From NCBI RefSeq assembly GCF_000787855.1, contig NZ_BBPQ01000073.1, positions 1 through 32,279 of the forward strand: a stretch of DNA of 32,279 bases. Direction: 5' to 3'. This DNA is from Streptacidiphilus anmyonensis (GTDB lineage: Bacteria; Actinomycetota; Actinomycetes; Streptomycetales; Streptomycetaceae). Every line of letters begins with the position of its first letter. Position 1 is the first letter of the stretch. The position numbers and the translations under genes are program-made. Positions 26,091 to 32,279 of the stretch are shown piece after piece. The notes below the pieces were generated by a model. The model saw only the letters and a list, made by a program, of their open reading frames with translations. It had not been told where the DNA came from and made no database searches.

Positions 26091-26955
26091 TCGGGCCGGG
26101 GAAGTCCGCCATCGGGCAGTAGCCCGGCTGGCTCGGGTCGTACTGGTGGACGCCGATCGCGATGCCCGCCTGCGAGTTGCCGGTCAGCGGGGCGTCCCCG
26201 ACGAGCACCAGCGCGTGCCATCCGGTCTGCTTGGCCGTGTACAGGGTGCAGTTGTCCACCACCTTCGTGCTCTGCGTGGCGGCGGCCGTGCTCCGGCCCT
26301 GCGCGTAGGTCGACGCCTGCCCCGGCGTGGCCTCCAGCAGGTACAGCGACTGCGCGGCGGTCGGCGTGCTCGCCCAGAACGACTCGCCCGCGGTCAGGTA
26401 GATGTCCGAGACCACGGCCACCTGACTGCCGTTCAGCACCGAGAAGGCGATGTCCGGGTCGCCGGCCCCGGTCGTGCCGTGGTGCGTCGGCGTGGGAATG
26501 GTGGTGATCTTCGCGCCGTACTGCGCCTCGACCCAGTACGAGCCGGCGGTGTGCTGGACGACCTGCGGATACCAGGTGCCGAGCGGGTTCGTGCCGACGT
26601 TCGAGTCCACCGCCACGAAGTTGGTCCGGTTCGCGCCCACGTTGCTGGCGCCGACCGATCCTCCGCCCGCGTTCAGCATGGTGAGCCCGTAGTTCGCACC
26701 GGAGGACGGCTGGACCGCGGCCACCGACCAGTAGTCGTACGACGTGGGGTAGTCGTACCCCTGCGCCACCGTCGAGGAGACCGCGCTGCCGCTGGGCAGC
26801 ACCCCGCCGGCCCAGGCGGTCCCGGAGAAGGCGAGCGCGGTGGCGGTCGCCAGCGCCCCCAGCGCGAGCCACCGTCCGGATCGTCCCGCGTACGGTCTGT
26901 CTGCCTGCGTTCTTCTTGCCTGCGTTCTTCCTGCGTACGGTCGTGCCATGTCCAT
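26083..26955 (-). CDS. Secreted protein of unknown function (290 aa)
   Basis: I do not recognise the family. The protein has an unusually long basic N-terminal region (about 27 residues, with repeats YAGR and TQAR/TQAD), then a hydrophobic core (WLALGALATATALAFSGTAWAG), so it should be exported with cleavage near WAG. The mature part is rich in Ser, Thr, Ala and Tyr with few charges, and ends in YCPMADFPGPTP; two Cys (in VDNCTLY and GYCPM) could form a disulfide. ATG 26955 follows GGGGAGA; the encoded repeats reflect DNA repeats between 26889 and 26942, so a later start is possible. It lies between the peptidase and a VOC gene, all on the minus strand. Confidence 0.75.
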   Translation of the reverse strand: MDMARPYAGRTQARRTQADRPYAGRSGRWLALGALATATALAFSGTAWAGGVLPSGSAVSSTVAQGYDYPTSYDYWSVAAVQPSSGANYGLTMLNAGGGSVGASNVGANRTNFVAVDSNVGTNPLGTWYPQVVQHTAGSYWVEAQYGAKITTIPTPTHHGTTGAGDPDIAFSVLNGSQVAVVSDIYLTAGESFWASTPTAAQSLYLLEATPGQASTYAQGRSTAAATQSTKVVDNCTLYTAKQTGWHALVLVGDAPLTGNSQAGIAIGVHQYDPSQPGYCPMADFPGPTP

Positions 26956-26997
26956 GAGCGTCTCCCCGGGCCGTGGGTCCGGGGCGGGCCCCCGGAC

Positions 26998-27357
26998 CTA
27001 CCGCTCGGGACGCTGCCAGAGCTCGATCCGGTTGCCCTCGGGATCCGTCACCCAGCCGAACCGGCCGACGCCCTCCATGTCCTGCGTCTCCGCGTCCACC
27101 TCCGCCCCCTTGGCGCGCAGCTGCGCGAGCATCGCGTCCAGGTCGCGCACCCGGAAGTTGAGCATGGTCTGCTGGGAGCGGGAGCCGAAGTAGTCGGTGT
27201 CGGACGCGAACGTCGCGAACACCGTCGGCCCGGCCTCCTGCCGCCACAGGCCGTGCTCGTCGGCGTCCAGGCCCAGGCAGTCCCGGTACCACGCGCCGAG
27301 AGCCTCCGGGTCGGCGGCCCGCAGGAAGTACCCACCGATTCCAAGCACACGTTCCAT
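26998..27357 (-). CDS. VOC-family protein, glyoxalase/bleomycin-resistance type (119 aa)
   Basis: Single VOC module pair: GIGGYFLRAADPEALGAWYRDCLGL at the N terminus, MLNFRVRDLDAMLAQLRAKG in the middle, and FGWVTDPEGNRIELWQ at the C terminus. Length is normal for the small class that binds or isomerises small molecules. The Glu of RIELW is the likely metal ligand. Function cannot be specified. ATG 27357 is chosen from the conserved start MERVLGIGGYF; the ribosome site is weak. It is divergent from the membrane-protein gene at 27448. Confidence 0.87.
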   Translation of the reverse strand: MERVLGIGGYFLRAADPEALGAWYRDCLGLDADEHGLWRQEAGPTVFATFASDTDYFGSRSQQTMLNFRVRDLDAMLAQLRAKGAEVDAETQDMEGVGRFGWVTDPEGNRIELWQRPER

Positions 27358-27447
27358 GCCGTCATCCTGCCAGTGCGGCCGCACGGTGGGCCGGTCCGTG
27401 TGCGTGTCGCAACGCGGCCCGCCGCCCGCCGCCGCCGACAATGAGCC

Positions 27448-28149
27448 GTGGCAACGGATCCTGGGCAGGGCGGTCCGACCCCGGCGGCCGCGGAGGACGA
27501 TCCGGCGGCGCGCGGCGAGCACTGGTGGCCCGTGGCGCTGGCGGTGCTGGTGGCCGCGGGGCTGCACGTGGCGCTGCCGACCGACTACCGGACCGCGCCG
27601 CGCTGGCTGCTGCCCGCCGCCGTCGGCACCTTGCTGGTGGTGCTGGTCGTCGGGGACCCGGGGCGGATCGACCGCCGCCGGACCTGGCTGCGCGTGGCGA
27701 CCAGCCTGCTCATCGCCTTCATCACCTCGGCGAACCTCTACGCGGCCGGCCGGCTGGTCGCCGACATCCTGACGAACAACAAGCTGTATGCGAACAACGC
27801 CACCGGTCTGCTCGCCACAGGTGGGGTGATCTACGCGACCAACGTCATCGCCTTCGGCCTCTGGTACTGGGACCTGGACCGGGGCGGTGCGGCGGCGCGC
27901 GCCCACCGGCCTTTCGCGAACCCGGCGTTCGTCTTCCCGGAGATGCAGCGCGGGGGCTACGGGCGACCGGACTGGGTCCCCGTCTACGTGGACTACCTGT
28001 CGTTGGCCTTCTGGACCGCGACGGCGTTCAGCCCGACCGACGTGTCCGCGATCAAGCCGTGGGCCAAGCTGCTGATGATGACGCAGGCGGCCGTCTCGCT
28101 GGTGGTGGTCGGCCTGGTGATCGCCCGCGCCATCAACATCCTGGCGTGA
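27448..28149 (+). CDS. Integral membrane protein of unknown function (233 aa)
   Basis: Five or so hydrophobic segments are visible: PVALAVLVAAGLHVAL, WLLPAAVGTLLVVLVV, VATSLLIAFITSANLYAAG, ATGGVIYATNVIAFGLWYW, and a C-terminal VSLVVVGLVIARAINIL. A conserved-looking loop reads PAFVFPEMQRGGYGRPDWVPVYVDYLSLAFWTATAFSP, followed by DVSAIKPWAK. Similar proteins are common in actinobacteria without a known role, and the loop resembles the pore-like TAFSPTD region of DUF1345-type proteins, which I note with low confidence. It starts with GTG 27448. Confidence 0.82.
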   Translation: MATDPGQGGPTPAAAEDDPAARGEHWWPVALAVLVAAGLHVALPTDYRTAPRWLLPAAVGTLLVVLVVGDPGRIDRRRTWLRVATSLLIAFITSANLYAAGRLVADILTNNKLYANNATGLLATGGVIYATNVIAFGLWYWDLDRGGAAARAHRPFANPAFVFPEMQRGGYGRPDWVPVYVDYLSLAFWTATAFSPTDVSAIKPWAKLLMMTQAAVSLVVVGLVIARAINILA

Positions 28150-28287
28150 CCGCTTGTCCCGCGGCCCTGGCAGGAAGTTCTGTGTGTGGAAAGCGGCTCG
28201 GCGACGCACCATGTATACGGCACCACATCTGTGCGACACACTCGCCTTGCCCGGTCTCCTCCCTCCCCTCTTCGAACGAAGTCAGCC

Positions 28288-29484
28288 ATGAGACTGCATC
28301 CCTCTCCCGCCGCCTCCGACCCGCGCGGACTGCCGGTGCGGGCCTCCGCCGTCACCCTCGGTTTCGCGATGCTGCTGTCCGGCTGCGCCGCCGCCCTGGC
28401 CGGTCCGACCGTCCGGACCTCCGCCGCGCAGCCCGCGGCTGACGCCGTCGCGGCCACCACCTGCACCAACGCGGGTCAGCTGGCCACCTGGTCGAACAAG
28501 CGGCTGGCGATGACGACGATCGCGGTCCCGGTCTCGGAGACCGCGCCGTCCGCCGTCACCACCGAGGTCGCGGCGGGGGCGGGCGCCGTCCTGCTCTTCG
28601 GCAGCTCCGCCCCGTCCAACCTCGGTTCCCAGCTCGCCACGCTGCGCACCCACGTGCCGGGCCACCTCGGCCTGCTGGTGATGACCGACGAGGAGGGCGG
28701 CGGCATCCAGCGCATGGCCAACCTGGTCGGCTCGCTGCCCTGGCCGGCGTACATGGGCGCGCACTGGACGGCCGCGCAGATCCAGGCGAACGTCGCAGCG
28801 GTCGGCAAGAAGATGGCGGCGGCCGGTGTGAACGTGGACCTCGCGCCCGTCGCCGACGTCGACGGCCGCAACGTCGCGCCCGGTGCGAGCGATCCCGACG
28901 GCTGGCGTTCCTTCAGCGGCAACACGACCGTCGCGGCCCGCGACACCGTCGCCTACATGAACGGCCTGCGCTCGGCCGGGGTGATCCCGGTGCTCAAGCA
29001 CTTCCCCGGCCTCGGCGGAGCCAGCTACAACACCGACGACGGGCCCGCGCACACCCTGCCGTGGGCGACCGAGAAGACGGTGGGCCTGCCGCCCTTCACC
29101 TCGGCGATCGCCGCGGGGGCTCCGGCGGTGATGATGTCCAACGCCACCGTCCCGGGGCTGGCGACCAACCCCGGCGGCCTGTCGCCGACCCAGATCACCT
29201 ACGAGCTCAAGGGCAAACTCGGCTTCCACGGCCTGGTGGTGACCGACTCCCTCGACGCCAAGGCGGTCTCCGCGGCCGGCTTCGGCGTCCCGGCGGCGGC
29301 CGTCCAGGCGCTGAACTCCGGCGCCGATCTGGTGCTGTTCAGCCTCGGCTCCAACGTGAGCAGTGAGACGAACGCCGTCGCCACGGCGATCACCAACGCC
29401 GTCAGCGGCGGCCACCTCGCCCGCGCCCGGCTGATCGACGCGGCCGGACAGGTCCTGGCCGTCCGCCATGTCAACCTCTGCTGA
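28288..29484 (+). CDS. GH3-like lipoprotein, beta-N-acetylhexosaminidase type (398 aa)
   Basis: Exported lipoprotein: hydrophobic core then LLSGC with lipidation Cys33. The rest is a glycoside hydrolase family 3 barrel: MTDEEGGGIQRM (132-143), GVNVDLAPVADV, VIPVLKHFPGLGG (Lys237-His238), and the nucleophile region VTDSLDAKAV with Asp320. NagZ/LpqI-type enzymes remove N-acetylglucosamine in peptidoglycan turnover. Here KHFPGHG reads KHFPGLG and the usual D-S/T-H catalytic loop reads YNTDDGPAHT, so the Asp-His acid/base dyad is altered; reduced or different activity is possible. ATG 28288 is the first start that places a normal signal peptide; the frame is open upstream to 28186. Confidence 0.88.
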   Translation: MRLHPSPAASDPRGLPVRASAVTLGFAMLLSGCAAALAGPTVRTSAAQPAADAVAATTCTNAGQLATWSNKRLAMTTIAVPVSETAPSAVTTEVAAGAGAVLLFGSSAPSNLGSQLATLRTHVPGHLGLLVMTDEEGGGIQRMANLVGSLPWPAYMGAHWTAAQIQANVAAVGKKMAAAGVNVDLAPVADVDGRNVAPGASDPDGWRSFSGNTTVAARDTVAYMNGLRSAGVIPVLKHFPGLGGASYNTDDGPAHTLPWATEKTVGLPPFTSAIAAGAPAVMMSNATVPGLATNPGGLSPTQITYELKGKLGFHGLVVTDSLDAKAVSAAGFGVPAAAVQALNSGADLVLFSLGSNVSSETNAVATAITNAVSGGHLARARLIDAAGQVLAVRHVNLC

Positions 29485-29558
29485 GCCCTGGAAGCGGCCC
29501 TGAGCGTCCGTCGTATTCCCATGCGGCCGACCACGAACGATCCCTAGGATCAGGGGTC

Positions 29559-30518
29559 ATGGTTGATTTCTACCCTCCGACCGGTCCCTACGACAGTGGC
29601 TACCTCGACACCGGAGACGGCAACCGCATCTACTACGAACAGCTCGGCAACCCCGAGGGCAAGCCCGCCCTGAACGTCCACGGCGGCCCGGGCTCCGGCG
29701 CGATGCAGCGCCCGACGCGGGCCTGGGATCCCGAGCGCTACCGCGTCATCCGCTTCGACCAGCGCAACTGCGGTCGCAGCACCCCGCACGCCAGCGACCC
29801 GGCGGCGGACATGAGCCTCAACACCACGCAGCACCTGATCGACGACATGGAGCGGCTGCGCGAGCACCTCGGCATCGAGCGCTGGCTGCTCAACGGCGCG
29901 TCCTGGGGCTCCACGCTTGTCCTGGCGTACGCGCAGCAGCACCCGGAGCGGGTCACCGAGATGGTCATCCCGGCGGTCACCACGACCCGCCCGTCCGAGA
30001 TCGAGTGGCTCTACCGGGGCGCGGGCCGGTTCCACCCCGAGGCCTGGGACCGGTTCCGTGACGGCGTCCCGGAGGACGAGCGGGACGGGGACCTGCTCGC
30101 GGCCTACTCCCGGCTGATGGAGGATCCGGACCGCGCGGTCCGGGAGAAGGCCGCCGCGGACTGGCTCGCCTGGGAGGACGCGGTGATCTCGGGCGAGCCC
30201 AACGGCGTGCCCGGCATGTACAGCGACCGGGAGATCGACGCGCAGATCGCGTTCGTCCGCATCTGCGCCCACTACTTCAGCAACGGAGCCTGGCTGGAGG
30301 AGGACCAACTCCTGCGCGACGCCCACAAGCTGGCCGGCATCCCGACGGTCCTGGTGCACGGCCGCCACGACATGGGCTGCCCGCCGCAGACGGCCTGGGA
30401 GCTGGCCAAGGGGTGGCCGGAGGCCCGTCTCCACATCGTCGAGGACTCCGGCCACGCCGGAAGCGACGCGCTGGGCCAGGTCGTCCGCGACGCCATCGAG
30501 GAGTTCAAGGACCGGTGA
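29559..30518 (+). CDS. pip: Proline iminopeptidase (319 aa)
   Basis: Alpha/beta-hydrolase that removes N-terminal proline from peptides (peptidase family S33). Markers: YYEQLGNPEGKPALNVHGGPG with oxyanion HGGPG (41-45), FDQRNCGRSTPHAS, NTTQHLIDDMERLREHLGI, nucleophile Ser115 in GASWGSTL, Asp271 in HGRHDMG, and His299 in EDSGHAG. The cap includes YFSNGAWL, which is typical of Pip. Length is normal and no signal peptide is visible, so it is cytoplasmic. ATG 29559 fits MVDFYPP, though the ribosome site is weak. A hairpin lies immediately after the stop. Confidence 0.94.
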   Translation: MVDFYPPTGPYDSGYLDTGDGNRIYYEQLGNPEGKPALNVHGGPGSGAMQRPTRAWDPERYRVIRFDQRNCGRSTPHASDPAADMSLNTTQHLIDDMERLREHLGIERWLLNGASWGSTLVLAYAQQHPERVTEMVIPAVTTTRPSEIEWLYRGAGRFHPEAWDRFRDGVPEDERDGDLLAAYSRLMEDPDRAVREKAAADWLAWEDAVISGEPNGVPGMYSDREIDAQIAFVRICAHYFSNGAWLEEDQLLRDAHKLAGIPTVLVHGRHDMGCPPQTAWELAKGWPEARLHIVEDSGHAGSDALGQVVRDAIEEFKDR

Positions 30519-30519
30519 T

Positions 30520-30563
30520 CCCGCGGGCGGGCTGGCCCGATCGTGCTGTTCTCCGCCCGCGGG
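30520..30563 (+). terminator. Hairpin after proline iminopeptidase gene
   Basis: CCCGCGGGCGG (30520-30530) pairs perfectly with CCGCCCGCGGG (30553-30563) across a 22-base loop, starting two bases after the pip stop codon. There is no T-tract, and the loop is long, so strength is uncertain. Confidence 0.6.
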
Positions 30564-30598
30564 CGTTGCCCGTCCGGGCGGCGGATCGTTCCCCGGGT

Positions 30599-30850
30599 AT
30601 GAACAGTCTGCGCTGCCGCATCCTCTGCACCGCCGCCCTCGCCGCCGGTGCCGCCGCTCTCGGTGCCGCCGCTCCGGCGTCGGCCGACACGACCGGGGTC
30701 GGGCACGACCTCCAGAACGTGACGCCCACCAAGGTCCTCGCGAACGGCGCCCTCACCGGCGCGGGCGCGCTCACGGGCGGTGTCGGCATGGTCCCCGGCG
30801 CGCTGGGCATGGTCCCGGGCGCCGTCGGGGGCCTGGGCATGGTCCCCTGA
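30599..30850 (+). CDS. Small secreted protein with GMVPG repeats (83 aa)
   Basis: I do not recognise a family. It has a signal peptide: MNSLRCR, then an Ala-rich core (ILCTAALAAGAAALGAAA) with a likely AxA cut at ASADTT. The mature peptide is only about 53 residues. It ends in hydrophobic, Gly-rich repeats: GGVGMVPGALGMVPG then AVGGLGMVP, with GMVP occurring three times. No Cys remains in the mature part. Such low-complexity, Gly/Val/Met-rich mature peptides are seen in surface or matrix proteins, but no role is claimed. ATG 30599 is chosen for signal-peptide placement; the ribosome site is weak. Confidence 0.75.
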   Translation: MNSLRCRILCTAALAAGAAALGAAAPASADTTGVGHDLQNVTPTKVLANGALTGAGALTGGVGMVPGALGMVPGAVGGLGMVP

Positions 30851-31004
30851 CCGTCCTTCGAGCGGCGGACTCGCACGCCTCCACGGCGTCCCCCCGTCCC
30901 GCGCGCTACGGCAGCCGATCGGCGGGTCCGTAGCGCCGGGCCGGTGGCTACGATCCGTCGTTGGCGCCGGGCCGATCGGCGCGGGCCGGGGCGGAGGGGC
31001 GCGG

Positions 31005-31955
31005 GTGGAGCTGGAGTTGCGGCATCTTCGGGTGCTGTGCGCCATCGCGGACGCGGGGAGCGTCAGCCGGGCCGCCGCCGGGCTCGGCTACACGCAGCCG
31101 GCCATGAGCACGCAGCTGCGCCGGATCGAGCAGCACTTCGGGGAGGCGCTGTTCGAGCGGAACCCCCGGGGTGTGGAGCCGACGCGGTACGGCGCGGAGG
31201 TCCTGAGTCGGGCGCGGGACGTGCTGGCGCGCATGGACGCGATCGGCGGCCGCGCGGCCGGGGAGTCCGGGCCGTCCGCCGAGGCGCGGCGGACGCTGCG
31301 GCTGGGGGCGACCAACTCGCCCGTGCTGCCCGGGTTGGTGTCCCGACTGCGGGGCCGTCTGCCGGAGCTGGTGCTGAAGGTGAGCAGTGTCTACGCCTCC
31401 ACCGACATCGTCGAACTGCTGGAGCGGGACGAGCTCGACGCCGCCGTCGCCGTCGACTACCCCGGCTTGGACCTGCGGCACTCCGAGGAGGTCCGGCACC
31501 GCGGCATCGTGACCGAGCCGTCGTTCGTGGCCCTGCCCGCACGCCACCGGCTGCGGCATCGGACCGAGATCGAGCTGGCCGAACTGGCCGAGGACGCCTG
31601 GTTCCTGACGCCCGACGACGGCGCCGGTTGGCCCGGGGTGTTCTACTCGGCCTGCGAGGAGGCCGGCTTTTCCCCCGCCACGGTGCACGAGTTCCTGGGC
31701 GACCAGCTCCAGTTGCAGCACATGATCGCCGAGGGGCTGGGCGTCTCCGTGGTGCAGGCGACCCTGCGGCCGGTCCCCGGCGTCGTGGTCAAGCCGCTGG
31801 CGGGCACGCCGCTGTGGTGTCGCTACCTGCTCGCCTGGCGCAGCGGGAGCGTCCCGGACGGGCTGGCGGAGACGCTCCACGGCGCGGCGACCGCGTCGTA
31901 CCGGGAGCTGATCGCGCAGGCGGCGCACTTCCAGACCTGGGCCGGCCGGGGCTGA
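31005..31955 (+). CDS. LysR-family transcriptional regulator (316 aa)
   Basis: N-terminal winged helix-turn-helix: ELRHLRVLCAIADAGSVSRAAAGL, YTQPAMSTQLRRIEQHFGEALFER and GVEPTRYGAEVL (residues 3-65). The linker helix follows, then a periplasmic-binding-like effector domain (about 95-300) with LRLGATNSPVLPGLVSRL at its start. Length is normal. The GTG at 31005 is chosen because GGAGG precedes it and the helix-turn-helix begins immediately. The frame is open further upstream but non-homologous. LysR genes often control a divergent neighbour, but the upstream gene here is on the same strand; the downstream exported-protein gene (32084) is a candidate target. The effector is unknown. Confidence 0.91.
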   Translation: MELELRHLRVLCAIADAGSVSRAAAGLGYTQPAMSTQLRRIEQHFGEALFERNPRGVEPTRYGAEVLSRARDVLARMDAIGGRAAGESGPSAEARRTLRLGATNSPVLPGLVSRLRGRLPELVLKVSSVYASTDIVELLERDELDAAVAVDYPGLDLRHSEEVRHRGIVTEPSFVALPARHRLRHRTEIELAELAEDAWFLTPDDGAGWPGVFYSACEEAGFSPATVHEFLGDQLQLQHMIAEGLGVSVVQATLRPVPGVVVKPLAGTPLWCRYLLAWRSGSVPDGLAETLHGAATASYRELIAQAAHFQTWAGRG

Positions 31956-32083
31956 CGGCGGGCTGATGGCGGGCACGGCGTTATGTCGGTTCATCGTCAT
32001 ATGCTATGTCACACCTTATTGTGGAGCCGCTGCGGCGGTGAGACGGTGCCACGCATCCGTTCACCGTCCGCGAAGGAGTGACG
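31956..32083 (+). promoter_or_regulatory. AT-rich spacer with likely promoter of the last gene
   Basis: The stretch 31981-32021 is markedly AT-richer than its surroundings and contains two TATGTC copies and a CATATG palindrome (31999-32004). A ribosome site GAAGGAG precedes ATG 32084. Exact -35 and -10 elements were not assigned. Confidence 0.45.
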
Positions 32084-32279
32084 ATGCGTCACCGGCTCCG
32101 ATCCACCCTGCCCAGAACGCTGGCCCTCGCCGTGGCGGCGGGCACGGCCTGCGCCGGGCTGCTGGCCGCGCCCAGTCTGGCCGCGTCCGCCGACCCCCAC
32201 GCCGACCCCCACGCCGAGACCGTCGCCGCGGCGCAGGCCCGTCCGGCGCCGCCGACCGGCGCGCGCACCGGCGGGGCCG
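32084..32279 (+). CDS. Exported protein, 5' end only (at least 65 aa)
   Basis: The gene runs off the right edge. The visible part is a Sec-type signal peptide: MRHRLRSTLPRT, a hydrophobic core ALAVAAGTACAGLLAAPSLA, and a cut near SLAASA. It continues as DPHADPHAETVAAAQARPAPP, a Pro/Ala-rich beginning that repeats DPHA. Streptomycete secreted proteases and glycosidases often have such a pro-region, but the product cannot be named. ATG 32084 follows GAAGGAG with good spacing. Confidence 0.8.
   Translation, partial: MRHRLRSTLPRTLALAVAAGTACAGLLAAPSLAASADPHADPHAETVAAAQARPAPPTGARTGGA

Overview
The window is chromosomal DNA of a very GC-rich filamentous actinomycete, most likely a member of the Streptomycetaceae (Streptomyces, Kitasatospora or Streptacidiphilus). 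The reasons are strong third-position GC bias, GTG and TTG starts with GGAGG-type ribosome sites, hairpin terminators mostly without U-tracts, multi-sensor SpoIIE phosphatases, a gamma-butyrolactone (GBL) synthesis and receptor locus, and near absence of TTA codons. I call 24 protein genes, one of them cut by the right edge. I see no tRNA, rRNA, CRISPR array, transposase or phage gene.

Layout. 268-2885: a PAS-PAS-GAF-SpoIIE phosphatase and a small flavin/F420-type oxidoreductase. 2854-8162 (minus): a two-gene operon with an unusual 1267-residue protein, made of an N-terminal FabD-like acyltransferase and a C-terminal aminoglycoside/choline-kinase-like phosphotransferase, followed by a 495-residue protein I do not recognise. 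8436-10183: an MFS exporter divergent from an ArsR-type repressor, with a clear operator between them. 10201-13975: a GBL signalling island with an ArpA/ScbR-type receptor, an OmpR-type response regulator with an altered acid pocket, an AfsA-type butenolide synthase and an NAD-dependent epimerase homologue. 14019-17322: an amidase divergent from an AraC regulator, then a membrane-anchored methyltransferase. 17432-22747: malic enzyme, a membrane-anchored Mrr-type nuclease, a second SpoIIE phosphatase and a VOC protein. 22940-25072: an MMPL transporter with the only in-frame TTA codon I found. 25182-32279: mainly secreted proteins (G1 glutamic peptidase, an unknown secreted protein, a GH3-like lipoprotein, a GMVPG-repeat peptide), a second VOC protein, a membrane protein, proline iminopeptidase, a LysR regulator and the start of another exported protein.

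How it may work together. Three sites resembling autoregulatory elements (AREs) lie before the receptor, the response regulator and afsA. Two share the half-site TGCCTGTATGTT, and the third lies between the -35 and -10 of the response regulator. This fits a GBL-controlled switch. Upstream of the acyltransferase/kinase operon there are about five CAG-core heptamers at exact 11-bp spacing, the kind of site that SARP or OmpR-type winged-helix activators use. I infer, without proof, that the GBL switch controls this operon. That operon is the best candidate here for an undescribed pathway. Separately, an exact 15-bp sequence occurs in opposite orientation between amidase and araC and before the methyltransferase, which defines a small probable AraC regulon with leaderless transcripts.
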